Source of the DNA: Gigantopelta aegis
Lineage: Eukaryota; Mollusca; Gastropoda; Neomphalida; Peltospiridae
Direction: 5' to 3'
DNA: 64,000 nt
Assembly: GCF_016097555.1 (NCBI RefSeq)
Contig: NC_054712.1
Span: 40,925,426-40,989,425, forward strand
In this document: in pieces, positions 39,801 through 42,241 of the stretch
How positions within the stretch are numbered: the first letter of the stretch is position 1
How the letters are laid out: each line of letters begins with the position of its first letter
Translations under genes and position numbers: made by a program
The notes under the pieces: generated by a model
Databases searched by the model: none
What the model was told of the DNA's origin: nothing
What the model saw: the letters and a program-made list of their open reading frames with translations, nothing else

Positions 39801-41958
39801 TAGTAGGGGGGTGTTGACCAACAGCTGGGGTGGGTTAGTAGGGTGTGTGTTGACCAACACCTGGGGCTGGTTAGTAGGGGGGTGTTGACCAACGCCTGGG
39901 GCTGGTTAGTAGGGTGTGTGTTGACCAACGCCTGGGGCTGGTTAGTAGGGGGGTGTTGACCAACGCCTGGGGCTGGTTAGTAGGGTGTGTGTTGACCAAT
40001 GCCTGGGGCGTGTTAGTAGGGTGTGTGTTGACCAACGCCTGGGGCTGGTTAGTAGGGTGTGTGTTGACCAACACCTGGGGCGTGTTAGTAGGGTGTGTGT
40101 TGACCAACACCTGGGGCGTGTTAGTAGGGTGTGTGTTGACCAACGCCGGGGGCGTGTTAGTAGGGTGTGTGTTGACCAACGCCTGGGGCGGGTTAGTAGG
40201 GTGTGTGTTGACCAACGCCTGGAGCTGGTTAGTAGGGGGTGTGTTGACCAACGCCTGGGGCATGTTAGTAGGGTGTGTGTTGACCAACGCTGGGGGCGTG
40301 TTAGTAGGGTGTGTGTTGACCAACGCCTGGGGCGGGTTAGTAGGGTGTGTGTTGACCAACGCTTGGAGTGGGTTAGTAGGGGTGTGTTGACCAACACCTG
40401 GGGTGGGTTAGTAGGGTGTGTGTTGACCAACACCTGGGGCTGATTAGAATGGGGTGAGTGTTGACCAACGCTTGGGGTGGGTTAGTAGGGTGTGTGTCGA
40501 CCAACTGCTGGGGCAGGTTAATAGGGGTGTGTTGACCAACGCTTGGGGCGGGTTAGTAGGGGTGTGTTGACCAACGCTTGGGGTGGGTTAGTAGGGTGGT
40601 GTTGACCAACACCTGGGGCTGGTTAGAATGGTGTGTGTGTTGACCAACGCTTGGGGTGGGTTAGTAGGGTGTGTGTCGACCAACTGCTGGGGCGGGTTAG
40701 TAGGGGTGTGTTGACCAACGCTTGGGGTGGGTTAGTAGGGTGTGTGTTGACCAACAGCTGGGGCTGGTTAGTAGGGTGTGTGTTGACCAACGCCTTGGGT
40801 GGGTTAGTAGGGGGGTGTTGACCTACGCCTGGGGCTGGTTAGTAGATGTGTGTTGACCAACGCCTGGGGCTGGTTAGTAGGGGGGTGTTGACCAATGCCT
40901 GGGGCTGGTTAGTAGGGGGTGTGTTGACCAACAGCTGGGGCATGTTAGTAGGGGGGGGGGGGGTGTTGACAAACGCCTGGGGCGTGTTAGTAGGGTGTGT
41001 GTTGACCAAGAGCTGGGGCTGGTTAGTAGGGTGTGTGTTGACCAACGCCTTGGGTGGGTTAGTAGGGGGGTGTTGACCAACGCCTGGGGCTGGTTAGTAG
41101 GTGTGTGTTGACCAACGCCTGGGGCGTGTTAGTAGGGTGTGTGTTGACCAACAGCTGGGGCTGGTTAGTAGGGTGTGTGTTGACCAACGCCTGGGGCTGG
41201 TTAGTAGGGGGGCGTTGACCAATGCCTGGGGCTGGTTAGTAGGGGGTGTGTTGACCAACAGCTGGGGCGTGTTAGTAGGGGGGGTGTTGACAAACGCCTG
41301 GGGCGTGTTAGTAGGGGGTGTGTTGACCAACAGCTGGGGCTGGTTAGTAGGGTGTGTGTTGACCAACACCTTGGGTGGGTTAGTAGGGGGGTGTTGACCA
41401 ACGCCTGGGGCTGGTTAGTAGGTGTGTGTTGACCAACGCCTGGGGCGTGTTAGTAGGGTGTGTGTTGACCAACAGCTGGGGCTGGTTAGTAGGGTGTGTG
41501 TTGACCAACGCCTGGGGCGTGTTAGTAGGGGGGTGTTGACCAACGCCTGGGGATGGTTAGTAGGGGTGTGTTGACCAACGCTTGGGGTGGGTTAACCAAC
41601 ACCTGGGGCTGGTTAGAATGGGGTGTGTCGACCAACTGCTGGGGTGGGTTAGAATGGGGTGTGTCGACCAACTGCTGGGGCTGGTTGGTAGGGGCAGGCT
41701 AGTTGGGTGTGTGTTGACCAACTGCTGGGCTGGTTAGTAGGGGGCGGGTTGACCAACTGCTGGGGCGGGTTAGAATGGGGCAGTTTCCTGAGTTTGACCT
41801 TCTCCCGTACTGTAGATCATATGCATTTTTAAATGGGTTTTATTTGATGGGTGAACATAATTTTTAAAAAAGAAAAAAGATATGTAATTACTCATAAGAG
41901 CCGAATACTTTTTCTGCATATCTAGCACATTGTTATCATTTTCTATTTCAAATGACAT
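674..41958 (-). CDS. FANCA: FANCA, Fanconi anaemia complementation group A (5' part of gene, 20 exons in window)
   Basis: FANCA is a scaffold subunit of the nuclear Fanconi anaemia core complex (with FANCG and FAAP20), which lets FANCL monoubiquitinate FANCD2-FANCI during interstrand-crosslink repair. Exons on the minus strand: 41892-41958, 38330-38442, 37499-37904, 35454-35602, 34311-34403, 32298-32371, 31461-31564, 30720-30796, 27544-27577, 26737-26877, 25706-25782, 19814-19955, 17122-17255, 15858-15968, 12472-12567, 12123-12185, 7963-8051, (18 not found), 2090-2216, 1381-1518, 674-810. All have GT-AG borders and compatible phases. Diagnostic matches to human FANCA (from memory) include [28 protein letters not shown] (identical), [22 protein letters not shown] and VMEA. 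About 790 codons are present against 1455 residues in the human protein; the remainder lies off the left edge. Oddities: a coding minisatellite in exon 3, splice-junction arrays at ten exon borders, and no exon found for the human IFRRPYY segment. Confidence 0.93.
811..1380. other. FANCA intron 20, unique AT-rich sequence
   Basis: No gene. AT-rich intron. Bases ~895-955 weakly resemble the LINE 3' tail seen at 6927-7020 (TTTAAACAATATTT, then TGGGATTGGCC). Nothing else recognised. Confidence 0.6.
1381..1518 (-). CDS. FANCA: FANCA exon 20
   Basis: Phase 1 to phase 1. Encodes [19 protein letters not shown] and then [14 protein letters not shown]; it corresponds to the human acidic linker and EPLGQLTAALGELRASM. 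I place the acceptor at TTGTTGTGTAG/GTGTGTTTG because only this one agrees in phase with exon 19. The alternative AG eleven nucleotides further in (GAACAG/GACC) would break the frame. Confidence 0.85.
1505..1885. repeat. Splice-acceptor minisatellite at FANCA exon 20 (about 9 copies, 45-50 bp)
   Basis: Units on the minus strand read TTGTGTAG/GTGTGTTTG and on to GAACAGCACCATGATGA: the exon 20 acceptor plus its first ~28 nt. Copies begin near 1511, 1557, 1600, 1643, 1688, 1734, 1780, 1832 and 1869, the first being the genuine exon start. Nearly all keep the AG. Confidence 0.85.
2090..2216 (-). CDS. FANCA: FANCA exon 19
   Basis: Phase 0 in, phase 1 out. Encodes [20 protein letters not shown] then [18 protein letters not shown], closely matching human [30 protein letters not shown]. 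Acceptor GTGCAG/CTTCC, donor AATG/GTATAC. Confidence 0.93.
2309..3055. repeat. Intronic minisatellite, ~53-bp unit, ~14 copies
   Basis: Unit of the type GGTTGGGATTTACCTAGACC followed by TTGGTGAATTCAAGACAAAAC. It lies in FANCA intron 18. On the minus strand each unit contains a donor-like TCTAG/GTAAAT. I could not tie the unit to an identified exon; it sits in the interval where the missing exon 18 is expected. Confidence 0.85.
3056..3826. other. FANCA intron 17/18 interval, no gene recognised
   Basis: AT-rich unique-looking sequence. I searched the minus strand here for the FANCA segment equivalent to human IFRRPYY..FLPALL and did not find it. The short plus-strand open frame at 3603-3890 has no recognisable similarity. 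Confidence 0.5.
3827..4006. mobile_element. MITE, AGGGCTAGCTCTG family, copy 1
   Basis: Starts CAGGGCTAGCTCTG and ends GAGGTAGCCCTCT, imperfect terminal inverted repeats. The interior is related to the copies at 47087-47290 and 36765-36925 (TTTGGCGA, and a long AT-rich middle). hAT-like by the CAGGG start, non-autonomous. Confidence 0.6.
4032..4214. mobile_element. MITE with GGTGAAACC termini
   Basis: Flanked by TACGGTGAAACC and GGTTTCACTGTA, with repeated internal phrases (AAAACCGGACCCTCTGTAAA). TA ends fit a Tc1/mariner-type target; non-autonomous, about 180 bp. Confidence 0.65.
4485..4695 (+). repeat. Dispersed repeat, pair with 51375-51570
   Basis: Shares blocks with 51375-51570: TTTTTGGGTATG, GAATTGAATGCA, TAATTAATTTTGTCAAAAG and an A-rich tract ending in GGGTATA. 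Non-coding; class not determined. It recurs in both FANCA and the NDUFB9 intron. Confidence 0.6.
4841..5200 (+). mobile_element. tRNA-derived SINE, full length, with target-site duplication
   Basis: Head ACCGGCCTCGGT with box-B-like GGGTTCGGATCCC, the shared SINE core GATCCCTTGCTGCTAAT, and a (CTTT)n end. Direct repeats CATAACTTATT flank it at 4830-4840 and 5201-5211, so it is a complete insertion. The head differs from the GTAGCCCAGTGG head of other copies, so the same tail has been joined to two different heads. Confidence 0.85.
5286..5568 (+). mobile_element. tRNA-derived SINE, second family, with target-site duplication
   Basis: Head ACCGGCCTCGGTGGTATCGT with box-B GGGTTCGCAGCCC, and a tail ending TTGGATATAAGCACG. 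Near-identical direct repeats TTGACTGTTA and TTGACCGTTA lie at 5276-5285 and 5569-5578. The same head as the SINE at 4841 but a wholly different tail. Confidence 0.8.
5625..5735. repeat. Uninterrupted paralogue of the SINE-interrupted segment 4816-5590
   Basis: CTTTAATCTGC, CATAACT, TTACTTTATGTTCA, CTATCAGTTATG and CTACTATTGAC occur in this order both here and around the two SINEs. The segment was tandemly duplicated, and the left copy then took two SINE insertions. Confidence 0.75.
5745..5840 (+). mobile_element. LINE 3' tail fragment
   Basis: GGGAAAGGTCCTAATATAG, GTCGACCAATC, GGAATAAATATTGTTTAAA: the same tail, opposite strand, as the LINE fragment at 6927-7547. Strongly 5' truncated. Confidence 0.7.
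6030..6190. repeat. Minisatellite, 53-bp unit, 3 copies
   Basis: CCAGGCTGTGGCAACCACC, AGTGAGGTTTAGTCACCCAC repeated three times in FANCA intron 17. On the minus strand each unit has TATATGCAG before TGGGTGAC, acceptor-like, but no FANCA exon could be linked to it. Confidence 0.85.
6320..6926. repeat. Minisatellite, ~44-bp unit, split by a LINE
   Basis: Units ACAGTTAAGTTACAGTTTAC, CTATTAACCTACAGATGTTC. About 14 copies, then a LINE fragment, then one or two more copies at 7548-7610. The array therefore predates the LINE insertion. Confidence 0.85.
6927..7547 (-). mobile_element. 5'-truncated non-LTR retrotransposon (LINE) fragment
   Basis: The minus-strand frame at 7158-7502 ends in a typical LINE C-terminus: [20 protein letters not shown], then [17 protein letters not shown], the RLR.G.S.LN.H and C-x-C-x(3)-ED pattern seen after the reverse transcriptase in Jockey/CR1-like elements. 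The 3' tail TCGACCAATCCCACCAGAA and AATAAATATTGTTTAAAC follows. Only the last ~600 bp are present, inserted in a minisatellite inside FANCA intron 17. Confidence 0.8.
7548..7612. repeat. Right-hand remainder of the 44-bp minisatellite
   Basis: AAGTTACAGTTTACCTATTA resumes immediately after the LINE fragment and continues the array at 6320-6926. Confidence 0.75.
7679..7920 (-). mobile_element. tRNA-derived SINE, head-truncated, with target-site duplication
   Basis: Core and tail of the common SINE in reverse: AACACATTTTATTTACGG, GGGCTACTCTTT, CCAGCCAATGCACCACG on the complement. It lacks the tRNA-like head. Perfect 12-bp flanking repeats AAGCCAGGAGAG lie at 7667-7678 and 7921-7932, 30 bp from the FANCA exon 17 donor. 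Confidence 0.85.
7963..8051 (-). CDS. FANCA: FANCA exon 17
   Basis: Phase 0 in, phase 2 out. Encodes [20 protein letters not shown] then KVPSSVMEA; human [27 protein letters not shown]. The donor GCCAG/GTACGA is preferred to a GTAAAT 24 nt further on because human continues VMEAS. Either way the phase does not join exon 19 (phase 0), so an exon is missing between them. Confidence 0.92.
8160..11820. repeat. 3.65-kb minisatellite, 43-bp unit, about 85 copies, with higher-order structure
   Basis: Unit ACAGTTTCTAGACTACATCC, TCCAACAACATGAACAATGTGTA. Variants such as ACATCATTTAACAACATGAA recur near 9210, 9590, 9847, 10271, 10693 and 11090, showing blocks of 260-420 bp duplicated as groups. It occupies FANCA intron 16. 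On the minus strand each unit reads GGATGTAG/TCTAGAAACTG, weakly like the exon 17 acceptor TTTGTAG/AGTCTACTGAG. Confidence 0.95.
12123..12185 (-). CDS. FANCA: FANCA exon 16
   Basis: Phase 0 to phase 0, 21 codons: [21 protein letters not shown]. Human: [20 protein letters not shown]. Acceptor CTTACAG/GAGACG, donor AAGCAG/GTGAGA. Confidence 0.92.
12160..12362. repeat. Duplicated 3' splice site of FANCA exon 16 (2.5 copies)
   Basis: The exon 16 start and its upstream intron recur at ~12250-12290: GATACCATCACCATTAAAAG then TCTCCTGTAAGAAATGAAC, the complement of CTTACAG/GAGACTTTTAATGG. A third partial copy lies near 12330-12355. Unit ~100 bp. An early stage of the junction-array pattern. Confidence 0.85.
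12472..12567 (-). CDS. FANCA: FANCA exon 15
   Basis: Phase 0 to phase 0, 32 codons: [20 protein letters not shown] then [12 protein letters not shown]. Human: [20 protein letters not shown] then [12 protein letters not shown]. This is the most conserved exon of the locus and fixes the gene identity. Confidence 0.96.
12593..13285. repeat. Minisatellite, 31-33-bp unit, about 20 copies
   Basis: Units AAAAATAGAAAGTATGTCTT, GTAACTAGTCGT in FANCA intron 14, starting ~25 bp upstream of exon 15. It does not include the acceptor itself. Confidence 0.9.
13286..13724. other. FANCA intron 14, no gene recognised
   Basis: Begins with GGGATGGGACGATTATTCG and a CGCGGTT/AACCGCGG pair that looks like a decayed repeat. 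Open frames here lack similarity to anything I know. Confidence 0.5.
13725..13875. repeat. Left part of the exon 14 donor array
   Basis: Three ~56-bp units (CTTGAGATTTTTCCCTTTTT, GCACAGTGCGATATCTGTAT), the same as at 15700-15857. The two halves were one array before the insertion at 13876-15697. Confidence 0.85.
13876..15697. mobile_element. ~1.8-kb element with TCAG[T/A]CCTTGC termini inside the exon 14 donor array
   Basis: The left end TCAGTCCTTGCCTTTT and the complement of the right end TCAGACCTTGCTTTTT are inverted repeats; TACC flanks both sides. It interrupts one tandem array, proving insertion. Inside are three AGGCGAGTGAAAAATCGCAC-like repeats near the left end and an open plus-strand frame at 15189-15545 (118 codons) that I do not recognise. 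Class unknown. Confidence 0.65.
15700..15857. repeat. Splice-donor array at FANCA exon 14 (right part)
   Basis: Minus-strand units ACAGATATCGCACTGTGCAA, GGAAAAATCTCA, GGTAAACTTTAT: derived from exon 14's end (ACAGATATCGTGCCTTACGA .. CATCTAAAG/GTAAAC). Three copies here, increasingly diverged away from the exon, and three more at 13725-13875. Confidence 0.85.
15858..15968 (-). CDS. FANCA: FANCA exon 14
   Basis: Phase 0 to phase 0, 37 codons: [20 protein letters not shown] then [17 protein letters not shown]. Human: [20 protein letters not shown] then FTFLSELVPFESPRYLQ. Donor AAAG/GTAAAC. Confidence 0.93.
15969..16614. other. FANCA intron 13, no gene recognised
   Basis: AT-rich intron. A short imperfect repeat, AATCCTGCTCTATGCTGCC-like, occurs twice near 16265-16325. 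Nothing else supported. Confidence 0.5.
16615..17105 (-). mobile_element. LINE reverse-transcriptase fragment
   Basis: Minus-strand frames give [20 protein letters not shown], then [20 protein letters not shown] with ILDGS, the ADD/YxDD catalytic block of non-LTR reverse transcriptases (usual QYADDT), followed downstream by a region like [20 protein letters not shown]. It is a short internal piece, disrupted, ending 17 bp from FANCA exon 13. Confidence 0.8.
17122..17255 (-). CDS. FANCA: FANCA exon 13
   Basis: Phase 1 in, phase 0 out: [20 protein letters not shown] then [20 protein letters not shown] and QDWFQ. Human: [20 protein letters not shown] then RQAALEGPSAFLSYADWFK. Donor CAG/GTAAAT. 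Confidence 0.95.
17430..19815. repeat. 2.4-kb splice-donor minisatellite at FANCA exon 12 (more than 40 copies, ~57 bp)
   Basis: On the minus strand the unit reads CTCGTCTGTTTCCTCAGTTA, ATCAGTG/GTGAGATATTG, TCATATGAAACT. The genuine exon 12 end is CTCGTCTGTTTCCCAGGCGC, ACCTCAGTTAATAAGTG/GTGAGATTTTG, so each unit carries about 27 nt of coding sequence (a 9-nt deletion relative to the gene) and about 30 nt of intron including the donor. Most copies keep GTGAGAT. Confidence 0.93.
19814..19955 (-). CDS. FANCA: FANCA exon 12
   Basis: Phase 0 in, phase 1 out: [20 protein letters not shown] then [20 protein letters not shown] and GAPQLIS. Human: [20 protein letters not shown] then [20 protein letters not shown] and EAQQLLE. 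Acceptor TTGCAG/CTCTTC, donor AGTG/GTGAGA at the head of the large array. Confidence 0.96.
19975..20385. repeat. Minisatellite, 31-bp unit, about 13 copies
   Basis: Unit GAACACTCAAACGGAACAAC, ACAATCATTGT. It starts 20 bp upstream of the exon 12 acceptor and covers the polypyrimidine/branch-point zone but not the AG. Confidence 0.93.
20545..23126 (-). mobile_element. Decayed DNA transposon with large transposase-like protein, superfamily not identified
   Basis: A run of minus-strand frames starting [18 protein letters not shown] at 23126 reads, in order, through [20 protein letters not shown], then [20 protein letters not shown], then [20 protein letters not shown], then [20 protein letters not shown], to a C-terminal module [35 protein letters not shown] that looks like a Tudor/chromo-type barrel. 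I recognise this architecture as a protein repeated in invertebrate genomes and assume a transposase. Several frame breaks show it is dead. It lies in FANCA intron 11. I could not define terminal repeats. Confidence 0.55.
23178..23340 (-). mobile_element. tRNA-derived SINE fragment
   Basis: Relative of the copy at 23470-23605; the complement has AGCTCAGTGAGTTGAGC and a TGCACTAGCTGG-like core in reverse. Decayed. Confidence 0.5.
23470..23605 (-). mobile_element. tRNA-derived SINE head
   Basis: The complement begins GGGACCAGATTTAGCTCAGT, TGGTAGAG: a clear A box (TAGCTCAGTTGG) and B box (GGTCGAATC) spaced as in tRNA. The core resembles the common SINE (GCACTGGCTAGAATGGG) more distantly. Confidence 0.7.
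25706..25782 (-). CDS. FANCA: FANCA exon 11
   Basis: Phase 1 in, phase 0 out: [20 protein letters not shown] then SFYKQ. Human: [20 protein letters not shown] then SLYRR. Acceptor TTTTTAG/TTTCCC, donor AACAG/GTAATT. Confidence 0.93.
25993..26320 (-). mobile_element. tRNA-derived SINE, near full length
   Basis: The complement starts at the head GTAGGCCAGTGCTAAAGCGC with B box GGGATCGATCCC and runs through GCACCATGACTGG, GATCCCTTGCTGCTAAT to AATAAAATGTATTGAGTGCG. Lies in FANCA intron 10. Confidence 0.88.
26400..26574 (-). mobile_element. tRNA-derived SINE, 3'-truncated
   Basis: Head and core of the same SINE (complement: GTAGTCCAGTGCTAAAGTGC, GGGATCGATCCC, GATCCTTTGCTAATTG), lacking the tail. 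Confidence 0.8.
26597..26693. repeat. Short palindromic element GGCCTAATTC..GAATTAGGCC
   Basis: A 10-bp terminal inverted repeat encloses ~97 bp with further dyads (CTCTCGCAACTTTGC). MITE-like; it ends about 40 bp from the FANCA exon 10 donor. Confidence 0.55.
26737..26877 (-). CDS. FANCA: FANCA exon 10
   Basis: Phase 1 to phase 1: [20 protein letters not shown] then [20 protein letters not shown] and YKPCLK. Human: [20 protein letters not shown] then TQILTHSPVLK. Of three frames only this one is open from the TTCAG/AC acceptor to the AAAG/GTCTGA donor. The donor is weak. Confidence 0.88.
26938..27292. mobile_element. MITE, AGGCTTCTAGATTATGG family, copy 1
   Basis: Starts AAGGCTTCTAGATTATGGTA and ends TTCTAGAAACGCTGA. 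The interior has several GGCTAGTGAT motifs and matches 50845-51192 along its length. Confidence 0.75.
27544..27577 (-). CDS. FANCA: FANCA exon 9
   Basis: A 34-nt microexon, phase 0 in and phase 1 out: [11 protein letters not shown]. Together with exon 8 it gives [14 protein letters not shown], aligning with human DVLQRMLIFALDAL. Acceptor TATTCAG/GTTTGC, donor AAAAA/GTAAGG. Confidence 0.85.
27775..27890 (-). mobile_element. LINE 3' tail with (TGAT)n end
   Basis: The complement reads TCCCAGGTTGGACTACTGGC, ATCCGGTGGCCGAACCTGGG and ends in ATTGATTGATTGATT. A tandem tetranucleotide tail is typical of CR1/L2-type elements. No coding part is present. Confidence 0.65.
27891..28530. other. FANCA intron 8, includes a 26-nt G tract
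   Basis: Contains GGTTAGGCTTCAGCC, GGCCGAAACCGGGGAAGG and then an uninterrupted G run at 28203-28228, probably part of a dispersed repeat. The open frames across it are an artefact of the G tract. Confidence 0.6.
28531..28870. repeat. AT-rich tandem repeat, ~62-bp unit, 5-6 copies
   Basis: AAAAAGATTTTTAACAAACA, ATATTTATTTTTAGCTAATT, ATTCTATTG repeated in FANCA intron 8. Contains no exon sequence. Confidence 0.8.
28871..30719. other. FANCA intron 8, no gene recognised
   Basis: AT-rich. An open minus-strand frame at 29318-29590 has no recognisable similarity and no convincing splice borders in phase with FANCA. Confidence 0.45.
30720..30796 (-). CDS. FANCA: FANCA exon 8
   Basis: Phase 1 in, phase 0 out: [20 protein letters not shown] then FGSLKK. 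Human: [20 protein letters not shown]. Acceptor ACAACAG/GCTTC, donor AAAAAA/GTAACT. Confidence 0.9.
30797..31460. other. FANCA intron 7, no gene recognised
   Basis: The phrase ATCTGTGCCATCTGACACAT occurs twice (30853-30872 and 31197-31216). A GGGGTGGGGGGAAGTGG stretch lies near 31120. Nothing else supported. Confidence 0.5.
31461..31564 (-). CDS. FANCA: FANCA exon 7
   Basis: Phase 2 in, phase 1 out: [20 protein letters not shown] then [14 protein letters not shown]. Human: [20 protein letters not shown] then MEASCQHADVARAML. Acceptor TTGCAG/TAAACTG. The donor AAAG/GTGAAC is chosen because it gives the phase needed by exon 8. Confidence 0.9.
31560..31632. repeat. Duplicated 3' splice site of FANCA exon 7 (2 copies)
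   Basis: The complement reads GACTGTTTTCTTTAAACTTG, TAG/TAGATC and then, 47 bp on, GACTGTTTTGTTTAAACTTG, CAG/TAAACTG. The second is the real exon start. A minimal, two-copy case of the junction-array pattern. Confidence 0.85.
31640..32190. other. FANCA intron 6, no gene recognised
   Basis: AT-rich. The plus-strand frame 31965-32225 has no similarity I recognise and runs into the exon 6 donor repeats. Confidence 0.45.
32180..32300. repeat. Splice-donor repeat at FANCA exon 6 (3 copies, ~50 bp)
   Basis: The complement gives TTTCAAA/GTAAGTGTCATG at the true exon end, then two downstream copies with TTTGAAA/GTATG (ATGTGTCATGTTATCACAGT, and one more diverged). Confidence 0.85.
32298..32371 (-). 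CDS. FANCA: FANCA exon 6
   Basis: Phase 0 in, phase 2 out: [20 protein letters not shown] then SFFS. Human: [20 protein letters not shown] then ELLE. Acceptor TTTCAG/TCTTCG, donor TCAAA/GTAAGT. Confidence 0.94.
32425..32500 (-). mobile_element. SINE head fragment
   Basis: The complement has GTAGCCCAGTGGTAAAGTGC and GGGATCAATCCC, the tRNA-like head of the common SINE. A core fragment (GATCCCTTGCTAATAC) lies at 32615-32675. Confidence 0.7.
32745..33066 (-). mobile_element. tRNA-derived SINE, full length
   Basis: The complement runs from GTAGCCAAGCGGTAAAACGC through GGGATTGATCCC and GATCCATTGCTGCTAATTG to AATAAAATGTGTTGAGTGCA. In FANCA intron 5. Confidence 0.88.
33234..34008. mobile_element. 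775-bp non-autonomous DNA transposon with 28-bp TIRs
   Basis: The left end TACCGTATTTTCCCATGTAT, TATGCGCAC and the complement of the right end TACTGTATTTTCCCATGTAT, AATGCGCAC form long inverted repeats with TA at both borders. The form TA-CNGTATTTTCC suggests a pogo/Tigger-type Tc1-mariner relative. The open frames inside are short and unrecognised. Confidence 0.75.
34311..34403 (-). CDS. FANCA: FANCA exon 5
   Basis: Phase 0 to phase 0, 31 codons: [20 protein letters not shown] then [11 protein letters not shown]. Human: [20 protein letters not shown] then RLSFCQELWK. Donor GGGAG/GTAACC. Confidence 0.9.
34380..34465. repeat. Duplicated 3' splice site of FANCA exon 5 (2 copies)
   Basis: The complement ATTTCAG/GAGAAACTGACGATG (exon 5 start) is repeated ~43 bp upstream as ATTTTAG/GAGACATTGATGATA. 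The upstream copy still has an AG. Confidence 0.8.
34466..35142. other. FANCA intron 4, simple-sequence-rich, no gene
   Basis: Long runs of AAATAAATAAATA and GACAGACAGACAG around 34480-34650. Otherwise AT-rich with nothing recognised. Confidence 0.55.
35151..35398 (-). mobile_element. tRNA-derived SINE, head-truncated
   Basis: Tail and core of the common SINE (complement: TGCACCACGACTGG, GATCCCATGCTGCTAATC, TGTTGAGTGCGTCGTT). Flanking CCACATCT repeats lie at 35143-35150 and 35399-35406. It sits ~50 bp from the FANCA exon 4 donor. Confidence 0.82.
35454..35602 (-). CDS. FANCA: FANCA exon 4
   Basis: Phase 1 in, phase 0 out: [20 protein letters not shown] then [20 protein letters not shown]. 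Human: [20 protein letters not shown] then RMVASSVGQICTAPAETSH. Acceptor TTTTCAG/TATCTC, donor ACCTA/GTAAGA. Confidence 0.9.
35578..35935. repeat. Splice-acceptor minisatellite at FANCA exon 4 (about 6 copies, ~64 bp)
   Basis: The complement unit is GTGTTTTTCAG/TATCTCAATG, TCTCTACCAAGAATCAACTA. The exon 4 start is TATCTCAATGTCTCTACCAA, GAATCAACGG, so each unit holds the acceptor plus ~28 nt of coding sequence. The outermost copies are degenerate. Confidence 0.88.
35936..37498. other. FANCA intron 3, no gene recognised
   Basis: Contains a partial MITE at 36765-36925 related to 47087-47290 (TTTGGCGAAATAATTTCATG, TTTTGCTCACCCAGAG). Other open frames (36105-36363) are unrecognised. Confidence 0.5.
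37499..37904 (-). CDS. FANCA: FANCA exon 3 with coding minisatellite
   Basis: Phase 0 in, phase 1 out, 406 nt. It opens [14 protein letters not shown], followed by about ten tandem copies of a 9-residue unit ([18 protein letters not shown]), then [36 protein letters not shown]. The end aligns with human LSKVIDCDSSEAYANHSSS, leading into exon 4. The repeat has no counterpart in human FANCA and adds ~90 residues of Ser/Thr/Asp-rich, presumably disordered sequence. Acceptor TTCTTAAAG/ATTCTG, donor CTAT/GTAGGT. Confidence 0.75.
37614..37893. repeat. 27-bp coding minisatellite, ~10 copies
   Basis: Plus-strand unit GATGAATCAGTGGCTGGTCC, CACATGA. All units keep a 27-bp length, so the FANCA frame is preserved on the minus strand. 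Substitutions fall mostly at the GP/KL positions. Confidence 0.9.
38030..38305. repeat. AT-rich tandem repeat, ~66-bp unit, 4 copies
   Basis: AATTTTATCATGTATAATAA, AAGTG, ATATTCATTAAATAAATA repeated in FANCA intron 2, ending ~25 bp from the exon 2 donor. Contains no exon sequence. Confidence 0.8.
38330..38442 (-). CDS. FANCA: FANCA exon 2
   Basis: Phase 1 in, phase 0 out: [20 protein letters not shown] then [17 protein letters not shown]. Human: [20 protein letters not shown] then LNALLLEVEG. Acceptor GTTCTAG/AGATGCGG, donor CTGAG/GTTGGC (weak). Confidence 0.88.
38428..38890. repeat. Splice-acceptor repeat at FANCA exon 2 (about 6 copies)
   Basis: Each unit contains GGACTGCCACATCTCTAGAA, CACAAAGACAATTACAATTA; the complement GTTCTAG/AGATGTGGCAGTCC is the exon 2 acceptor and its first 14 nt. 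Unit length ~60-120 bp with internal variation. Confidence 0.85.
38995..41800. repeat. 2.8-kb G-rich minisatellite, 36-bp unit, about 75 copies
   Basis: Unit TGTTGACCAACGCCTGGGGC, TGGTTAGTAGGGTGTG in FANCA intron 1. Because 36 is a multiple of three, several frames on both strands stay open for 60-160 codons; these are not genes. The plus strand carries repeated GGGG/GGG runs. Confidence 0.95.
41892..41958 (-). CDS. FANCA: FANCA exon 1 (start codon)
   Basis: Encodes [22 protein letters not shown] and ends phase 1 at ATGA/GTAATT, exactly the phase exon 2 needs. Similarity to human at the extreme N-terminus is weak, so the start rests on phase, position and the promoter-like gap to NDUFB9. Confidence 0.7.
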
Positions 41959-42140
41959 TTTCTTTTTATAAATTTCCCGCTTATCTCATTTCTCATGTCA
42001 ATAATCTCCCAACACCAAATTACTGAACAATGCTACGCGTTAACAGTGTATCAGTTAATCGCTTATTAACTGATTCCTACACAAGTTGATGCGCTTTACT
42101 GACAGCTCTAACCTACTGCCACGAGCACCAGTGTAGCAAA
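41959..42140. promoter_or_regulatory. Divergent FANCA / NDUFB9 promoter, 182 bp
   Basis: The two start codons face away from each other across 182 bp that must contain both 5' UTRs and both transcription starts. A perfect E2F-type octamer TTTCCCGC lies at 41973-41980, 15 bp from the FANCA ATG. No TATA box is evident in either direction apart from TTTTTATAAAT at 41963-41973. Confidence 0.75.
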
Positions 42141-42241
42141 ATGTCGTACATGCAAACAACCGTGATCTCGCACGCAAGGCGAGTCAGGCGTTTGTATAAA
42201 GAAGGATGTCGGGTTTTACAATCGCATTTCGGCACACAGAG
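42141..42241 (+). CDS. NDUFB9: NDUFB9 exon 1
   Basis: MSYMQTTVISHARRVRRLYK then EGCRVLQSHFGTQ, ending phase 2 at CAGAG/GTATAG. Contains the LYR-family motif (R-R-L-Y-K). The first ATG gives an N-terminus the same length as in human. Confidence 0.93.

Noticed and set aside
39045-41401. Many open frames of 60-163 codons on both strands (e.g. repeated [11 protein letters not shown] or [12 protein letters not shown])
   Set aside because: They are products of a 36-bp tandem repeat, whose period is divisible by three; no start context, splice borders or similarity support a protein.
39000-41800. Interstitial telomere-like repeat
   Set aside because: The unit contains GGTTAGTAGGG but not TTAGGG arrays; the resemblance is limited to one short block of a 36-bp unit.
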